Shown: positions 59,095-64,000 of the stretch, one piece after another
How positions within the stretch are numbered: the stretch's first letter is position 1
How the letters are laid out: every line of letters begins with the position of its first letter
Assembly (NCBI GenBank): GCA_039821145.1
Contig: JBCBOS010000007.1
Coordinates: 62,001 to 126,000, forward strand
Length of the DNA: 64,000 nucleotides
Direction of reading: 5' to 3'
Source of the DNA: JBCCSZ01 sp039821145
GTDB taxonomy: Bacteria; Bacteroidota; Bacteroidia; Chitinophagales; Saprospiraceae
Notes under the pieces: model-generated
Told to the model about the DNA's origin: nothing
The model's database searches: none
Seen by the model: the letters and a program-made list of their open reading frames with translations, nothing else
Position numbers and translations under genes: made by a program

Positions 59095-62000
59095 AAATCA
59101 GTTTGCCAAGCTTCTGCGGGGCGCTTCAAAGAGAGCATGGCCATTTCCATTGTCGATTTGGCTGCTCCTCTTTTGGGGTGGCCTCCCTTTGCTGTGCCAG
59201 GCCCAAGCCCCCGGCAAGCGAGATGCCCCGTCTTTCCATTTCAAGCAAATTCTGACGGAGGGGGAAACGCACATGTTTTTGCATCGATCGATAAGCGGTC
59301 ACCTCTGGATCAGTACCATAGAAGATGGACTCTTCCGCTTTGATGGACAAGAGACCAAACGCTATCCTACCGATGTCAGTGGCGATCCCAACATCCAAAC
59401 GCCCTTTGTGGAAGGACAAAATGGAGACCTCTTTTTTTCTACCTCCGACCAATTGCTCCACTACAAATCCAGCAAGGACAGCTTGGTCCATCTCGACCTT
59501 CGCACAGCCGATGGAAATTCGATCAAAAAAAGTGTTCCCTTTTACGTGGATACGGCCCAACAACAACTGTGGCTCGTGGCCAATAGCCGAATTGCCATTC
59601 TCGATTTCCAGCAATCCGAAGCAGTCCTTCAGTTCCAATCGCCCCACAGCTCCGATGGCAGATACTTTACCGCCGATCTGGCTGTCGATGGAAAGGTGCG
59701 ACGCATTTATGCTTGGGCCTGGTACGACAAGCAAGGGTTTGAGATTTGGGAAAAAGACGAACAGGGACAGTGGCAAGTACAAAAAATAGAATCCATTCCC
59801 TCCATACAGTCAGGTGTACCCGCTACTCCTCTTGGATATGTCTCAAAAATTTTGCGGGAGGATGATTCTCGCATTTGGTTGCTGACAACGTCCAACGGCT
59901 TGATCGAATACCACATCCAACAGCCCCAGAACAGCCAGCTCTATCAACATCCTCTTTTTCCTTCTGTCAACATGGCCGGAGGCAGTTTGGGCCAAAGGCA
60001 ACAACTCTACATCAGCAGCTTGGACAGGGGTGCCTTGGTTTTTGACCGATCCACCCGGCAGTTTCAGACATCGCCCATCTCAACGGAAGAGACTGGTCAA
60101 AAAATCATCCAGGCCTATCAAGATGAAGAAGGATTGATTTGGCTGGCTTCTCCCAAAGGTGTCTTCGTTTCCCAGTTCCAACAGGCATTTTCCAATCCGT
60201 TTGAGGCCCTGGGCATAGAAAACGAAGTGGTCGGCATTGTGCAACATCCCGATAAGAGCATTTGGGTGGCTACCAAATCGACAGGCATTTTCCAGTTCAA
60301 CCAACAACAGCAATTGATCCGGAAGTTTCCTTTCGACTCCATGACCGAATGCCAACGCCTCAGCATGGATGCCCGTGGGGGACTGTGGTACAACAATCGG
60401 GAAAGCATTTACCACTTTATAAATGGCAAGTGGTACCAACTCTCCTTGCAAAAGACAAAAGACCAAAACATCTTGTCTTTGTTTCACCACCACTCGGGAC
60501 AAACATTTGTTGTCACCATCAATGGCATCAAGGAATTGAAGTGGACGAAAGGCCAAGCAGCTGAGCTTGTCCATACGACTGTCTTTGACAGCAAGGAGTC
60601 AACAGCTACCGAGGAGTCGAAAGTCGACAACATCTACGAAAGCTCCCACCGTTTTACCATCATCCCCAAGACATTTGATTCGATCGTGGTTTACACCTGG
60701 GCGTCAGGTGTATTTGAGCCATTGGTCACATTGCCATTTCAAAGCATGGCTTACCACATGAGCGAATCCAGGGATGGCCGATTCATTCGCCTGGGCAGCA
60801 ATGAAGGGATGATCGAAATCGAGCTGTCCTCCCCTCCTGTGCTTTCTCAGCAAGATCCGAGGCAGAGCGAACTGGAAAGCAAAAGCATTTACAGCATCCA
60901 AGAAGATGTCCAAGGGCGCCTGTGGTTCAGCACCCGAAATGGCTTGTATCTCCAAGGACAACAAGCCATGTCGCCCCACTTTGGGACAGAGGACGGAATG
61001 GTCAGCGAAAAGTTTTCAAAATATGCCAGCCTTCAACTCGCAGATGGCACCATCTGGCTGGGGACCAACAAAGGGCTGGTCGTTTTTCACCCCGACGACA
61101 TTCGCCTATACCCACACCCTCCCAAGGTGCGATTGGAGTCCTGCAGGATCGATGGAGAAGTTGCTTTTCTCTCCGAACACATCGACAATTTGGAAACCAT
61201 CAAACTCCATCACAGCACCCAGTCTTTGCAAATAAAAGTCATTTCCACGGACATGTTTCAGCCAGAAAAAAGCAACATCCGTTGGTTCATCCAAGGCAAG
61301 CCAGAGAAGGGCGGACACATTGGCCCGAAAGGAAACATCACCTTGGATCGAAGCATTTTGTCAAAAAACAACAACATCCTCATTTTACAAGCTATGAATG
61401 CTCATGGAGCCATTGGTCGCGAACGACGGCTCCACATTTACCTTCCTGGCACCCCCATTTGGACCCGGCCAGAATTTCAAATCGCTGCCATCAGCCTCCT
61501 GCTCATCATCTTTTTGCTCTTGTGGCAACGCAATCGACAGGAGCGAAAACTCAAAGCCCAACAAGAACTCTTTGAAGAACGCAACCGCATTGCCAATGAC
61601 CTGCATGACGACATTGGCTCCACGCTGAGCAACATCAGCATCCTCGCCACCTTGGCCAATCACAACGCTCCTGCCCACACACAACTTCAGAATTTGCTCC
61701 ATCGAATCGAAGAAGAAGCACACAGAAGTTCCGAATCTCTGGACGACATCATCTGGAGCATCAATGCCCAAAATGATCCCATCGACAGGGTCTTCGCCCG
61801 CATGCGGCGCTACGCCTCCGAGGTCTTCGAAGCACGGCAAATCAATGGCCTGTTGCAATTTCCCAAAGAAATGGGCCAACTGCGACTCGACATGCAAAAA
61901 CGACGGCAGCTGTTGCTCTTTTACAAGGAGGCCATCAACAATCTGTCAAAATATGCCAATTGTCAGACTGCCCAAGTTATCGTAACTTACCAGCCTCCCG

Positions 62001-62188
62001 AATTGCAATTGATCATCCAAGACGATGGCGTAGGCTTCGACCCAACACAGGCCCTCACCAAAGGCAATGGATTGAAAAGCATGCACGCCCGCATACGAGC
62101 ACTCAAGGGCCGATTGGACATACAGTCTGCGCCTGACGAGGGCACGCGCATTGAGGCATTCCTCCCCATCACAGAAACGGGGGATTGA
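59072..62188 (+). CDS. Ligand-sensing-propeller hybrid-type sensor histidine kinase (HisKA_3)
   Basis: A 1038-residue kinase. A signal/membrane segment (residues ~24-46, PLSIWLLLFWGGLPLLCQAQA) is followed by two-component propeller repeats (~60-650; e.g. GHLWISTIEDGLFRFDGQ, EGLIWLASPKGVFVSQ, RLWFSTRNGLYLQ and DGTIWLGTNKGLVVF), a Y_Y_Y domain (~690-790), one membrane helix (~803-820, IAAISLLLIIFLLLWQ), a dimerisation/phosphoacceptor HisKA_3 domain with RIANDLHDDIGSTLSNIS (His ~844) and a HATPase (~930-1035) with KEAINNLSKYA and DDGVGFDP. The propeller senses a periplasmic signal, often a glycan or peptide. There is no fused receiver; the partner is the NarL regulator 68 bases downstream. Start at 59072 overlaps the upstream gene by 23 bases. 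Confidence 0.92.
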   Translation: MDEKTDHKNQFAKLLRGASKRAWPFPLSIWLLLFWGGLPLLCQAQAPGKRDAPSFHFKQILTEGETHMFLHRSISGHLWISTIEDGLFRFDGQETKRYPTDVSGDPNIQTPFVEGQNGDLFFSTSDQLLHYKSSKDSLVHLDLRTADGNSIKKSVPFYVDTAQQQLWLVANSRIAILDFQQSEAVLQFQSPHSSDGRYFTADLAVDGKVRRIYAWAWYDKQGFEIWEKDEQGQWQVQKIESIPSIQSGVPATPLGYVSKILREDDSRIWLLTTSNGLIEYHIQQPQNSQLYQHPLFPSVNMAGGSLGQRQQLYISSLDRGALVFDRSTRQFQTSPISTEETGQKIIQAYQDEEGLIWLASPKGVFVSQFQQAFSNPFEALGIENEVVGIVQHPDKSIWVATKSTGIFQFNQQQQLIRKFPFDSMTECQRLSMDARGGLWYNNRESIYHFINGKWYQLSLQKTKDQNILSLFHHHSGQTFVVTINGIKELKWTKGQAAELVHTTVFDSKESTATEESKVDNIYESSHRFTIIPKTFDSIVVYTWASGVFEPLVTLPFQSMAYHMSESRDGRFIRLGSNEGMIEIELSSPPVLSQQDPRQSELESKSIYSIQEDVQGRLWFSTRNGLYLQGQQAMSPHFGTEDGMVSEKFSKYASLQLADGTIWLGTNKGLVVFHPDDIRLYPHPPKVRLESCRIDGEVAFLSEHIDNLETIKLHHSTQSLQIKVISTDMFQPEKSNIRWFIQGKPEKGGHIGPKGNITLDRSILSKNNNILILQAMNAHGAIGRERRLHIYLPGTPIWTRPEFQIAAISLLLIIFLLLWQRNRQERKLKAQQELFEERNRIANDLHDDIGSTLSNISILATLANHNAPAHTQLQNLLHRIEEEAHRSSESLDDIIWSINAQNDPIDRVFARMRRYASEVFEARQINGLLQFPKEMGQLRLDMQKRRQLLLFYKEAINNLSKYANCQTAQVIVTYQPPELQLIIQDDGVGFDPTQALTKGNGLKSMHARIRALKGRLDIQSAPDEGTRIEAFLPITETGD

Positions 62189-62256
62189 CCAACGACACTT
62201 TTCGGGTGATCTTTGACAACAGAGTACGTAACCGCTTAAACCTAAATTAGAGCATT

Positions 62257-62886
62257 ATGAAAATCATCATTTTTGAAGACGATGAAAAACTTCGCCAATC
62301 CCTGGGTCTGCTGATCGACGGTACGCCCGGATTTTCTGTTGTCGGCAGCTATGCCAACTGCAGCGCCGTCGAACAAGTCGTCACACATCTCCAACCAGAC
62401 ATCGCATTGATGGACATCGACATGCCCAAGGTCAACGGCATCGAAGGAGTCCGACGAATCAAAGAAACCCAGGCCCGCATCAAAATTCTGATGCACACTG
62501 TATTCGACGACAACGAAAAGTTGTTTGCCTGTCTCAAAGCTGGTGCCGATGGCTACCTGCTCAAAAAGACCCGCCCCAGCCAGCTGATCGCCGCTCTGGA
62601 AGACATCCATACCGGAGGTGCCCCCATGTCGCCGGGCATCGCTCGCCGCGTCCTGCTGTCCTTTCGCCAAAGTCCCCGGTCTGCCCAAAACTACGATTTG
62701 ACCAAGCGAGAGATGCAAATCCTCCACCTTCTGACCGAAGGCTATACCTACAAGGCCATCGCCAGCGAGTGCAACATCTCGATGGATACGGTGTCCACAC
62801 ATCTGAGACACATCTACCAAAAGATGCATGTCAATTGTGGGACAGAGGCGGTCGCCAAGGCCATCCGGGAGCAATTGGTCCGATGA
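62257..62886 (+). CDS. NarL/FixJ-family response regulator
   Basis: A 209-residue regulator. The receiver (residues ~1-120) has the acidic pair in FEDDEKLRQ, the phospho-acceptor Asp53 in ALMDIDMPKVNG, the conserved Thr in LMHTVFDD and Lys in YLLKKTRPSQ. The C-terminal LuxR-type HTH (~143-205) has LTKREMQILHLLTEGYTYKAIA and ISMDTVSTHLRHIYQKMHV (each in part). It lies 68 bases after the HisKA_3 kinase on the same strand, so they form a pair. DNA targets are unknown; the peroxidase gene 208 bases downstream or the two unknown genes at 57269 and 58168 are candidates by position only. Confidence 0.93.
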   Translation: MKIIIFEDDEKLRQSLGLLIDGTPGFSVVGSYANCSAVEQVVTHLQPDIALMDIDMPKVNGIEGVRRIKETQARIKILMHTVFDDNEKLFACLKAGADGYLLKKTRPSQLIAALEDIHTGGAPMSPGIARRVLLSFRQSPRSAQNYDLTKREMQILHLLTEGYTYKAIASECNISMDTVSTHLRHIYQKMHVNCGTEAVAKAIREQLVR

Positions 62887-62972
62887 CATCCTCCCTTCCG
62901 GGCGTTTGCAAAAATCATGGTATTTAGTGATTGTGTGCCCAAAAGGAAGTTTGCATATTTCGGATCGTAAGT

Positions 62973-63005
62973 AGTACACCCATTTTGTCTAGTGGGTACT
63001 TTCTT
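62973..63005 (+). terminator. Weak terminator after the response regulator
   Basis: AGTACACCCA (62973-62982) pairs with TGGGTACT (62993-63000) with a bulge and is followed by TTTCTT. It is about 90 bases after the stop at 62886 and is a weak call. Confidence 0.4.
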
Positions 63006-63094
63006 ATTCAATTGATAGGGGAAAAAGCCTAGCTGTGGCATCTGCTGCGGCCTGGAATTTTTGTGTCTTTTTTTCAAAAACAAAACTTGCAAAC

Positions 63095-64000
63095 ATGCTG
63101 AAAAACATGAACCACCTGCAGGGAGTCATCAGGGGAGAAGAGATTCTTTTCGACACGCCTTTTGGGTACATTTTTGACTACCTATGCCACAATGACGCCT
63201 GCAAATTGCCCCTCAAACCCGTCACACCACATCCCCGAGGAGGCAACAACATTGTCCCCTATCTCAAAGACTTGGGCCAAGCCATGGCGGACCCCACTGT
63301 CCCCCTGGACGAATCCCTGGATTCTGAAACGCCTGCCTTTTTCACCTACCTGGGCCAGTTCATCGACCACGACATCACTGCCCGTACCGACAGGGACATC
63401 GAAGGGACTGTCTTCCGAATCGAGCCAGCGGATCACTTGACACCGCTTGCTCCTGAAACCGTCTTGGACAAACTCAAAAATGGACGCCGCCCCAATCTCG
63501 ACCTCGACAGTGTCTTTGGAGACGGACCGTCTTTTTCGCCCGAGTCTTATCGGACAGAGGCCTACGAACTGTATGTCGACGACAACAAATCGGACAGTTT
63601 GAAAATGAAACTCAACCGTCCCAGACGCTCCTACATCGATTTGCCACGCATCGCTGGCCGAGACGGTCGCGCCTTGATTGCCGACCATCGCAATGACGAA
63701 AACGTCATGATCAGCCAGTTGCACGCCGCCTTCATCGCCTTTTACAATCGGGTATACGACGATCTTGAATTGCCCAGCGAACAAGCCAAATACAGTCGGG
63801 CGCGCCAACTGACCACCTGGGCCTATCAATATGGCATCATCCATGACTACCTCCCAAGAGTCTGCGATCCACTGGTGGTAGCAGATATTCTGGTCAACGG
63901 TCCGTTGTACTTTGGACAGTTCACCAATACCATCATGCCCTTGGAATTTTCCGTGGCTGGATTCCGATTTGGTCACTCCATGATCCGCCCTTCCTACACC
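63095..64000 (+). CDS. Heme peroxidase of the animal/peroxinectin type, 3' end cut off
   Basis: The first 302 codons of a heme peroxidase; the frame runs to the right edge without a stop. The distal-His/Ca region is YLGQFIDHDITARTDRD (residues ~92-108, distal His in DHD), the catalytic Arg lies in DHRNDENVMISQLHAAF (~206-222), and the proximal His is in FRFGHSMIRP (~291-300). These motifs in this order define the mammalian-type/peroxidasin superfamily (also in bacteria and archaea). Such enzymes oxidise halides or aromatics with H2O2. No signal peptide is visible in the N-terminus (MLKNMNHLQGVIRG), so export is by another route or it is cytosolic. It is 208 bases after the response regulator. 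Confidence 0.85.
   Translation, partial: MLKNMNHLQGVIRGEEILFDTPFGYIFDYLCHNDACKLPLKPVTPHPRGGNNIVPYLKDLGQAMADPTVPLDESLDSETPAFFTYLGQFIDHDITARTDRDIEGTVFRIEPADHLTPLAPETVLDKLKNGRRPNLDLDSVFGDGPSFSPESYRTEAYELYVDDNKSDSLKMKLNRPRRSYIDLPRIAGRDGRALIADHRNDENVMISQLHAAFIAFYNRVYDDLELPSEQAKYSRARQLTTWAYQYGIIHDYLPRVCDPLVVADILVNGPLYFGQFTNTIMPLEFSVAGFRFGHSMIRPSYT

Noticed and set aside
1..64000. CRISPR arrays, rRNA, tRNA, insertion sequences and prophage genes
   Set aside because: No regularly spaced repeats, no cloverleaf-like sequences ending CCA, no transposase or phage structural proteins were seen by eye.

Overview
The window looks like a chromosomal segment of a Bacteroidota bacterium, probably a member of the Saprospiria/Cytophagia side of the phylum; the class-level placement is a guess. 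The evidence is the repeated TAnnTTTG -7 promoter box instead of E. coli-type promoters, the near absence of strong Shine-Dalgarno sequences, a fused SecDF, a PorE-like TPR/PD40/OmpA lipoprotein, a TlpA-like lipoprotein, type III glutamine synthetase, LytTR and ligand-sensing-propeller two-component systems, and the futalosine route to menaquinone. The run miaB - sigma-54 activator - lptE - TPR protein - secG is also typical of the phylum. I saw no rRNA, tRNA, CRISPR array, transposase or prophage. Most of the window reads as ordinary core chromosome with a few accessory islands.

Layout. 1-4745 (minus): an ADP-heptose/glycosylation cluster (heptose-7-P kinase, two glycosyltransferases, gmhA, a truncated unknown). 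4746-5584: non-coding. 5765-8376 (minus): the mqnE - histidine phosphatase - mqnA operon. 8591-11380 (plus): a GT2 glycosyltransferase with a leaderless-type promoter, then an ABC ATPase and permease. 11384-13626 (minus): a LytTR regulator and its membrane kinase. 13811-17994: a small membrane protein, a Kbp-like LysM/BON protein (minus) and SecDF. 18401-21472 (plus): a PorE-like envelope protein, a DHFR-fold reductase and a membrane-anchored unknown. 21491-26087: an AraC regulator with a divergent small enzyme-like protein, PaaK, an Rpn-type nuclease and a lipoprotein. 26299-32406 (minus): a 2035-residue alpha-2-macroglobulin lipoprotein. 32552-37256: a zinc-ribbon membrane protein, a TlpA-like thioredoxin, a PRMT-like methyltransferase convergent with a 2-oxoglutarate/Fe(II) oxygenase, and coaX. 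37475-42522 (plus): miaB to secG. 42607-52762 (minus): a 1836-residue double-hydrolase/CHAT/TPR protein, a DAPG-hydrolase-like protein, a Crp/Fnr regulator, an S51-type peptidase and an FtsX-like permease. 53077-54661: two secreted unknowns. 54735-56921 (minus): glutamine synthetase III with a repeat-rich upstream region. 57269-64000: two unknown cytosolic proteins, a propeller-sensor histidine kinase and NarL-type regulator, and the start of a heme peroxidase of the animal/peroxinectin type.

The strongest candidates for something unusual are the hydrolase-hydrolase-CHAT-TPR protein, which carries three potential hydrolytic centres in one chain, and the PRMT-like methyltransferase, which keeps the double-E loop and a THW-like loop of eukaryotic arginine methyltransferases. 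Smaller points of interest are the leaderless GT2 gene, the inverted and direct repeats upstream of glutamine synthetase, an orphan terminator behind secDF, and an uninterrupted hydrophobic frame directly after mqnA.
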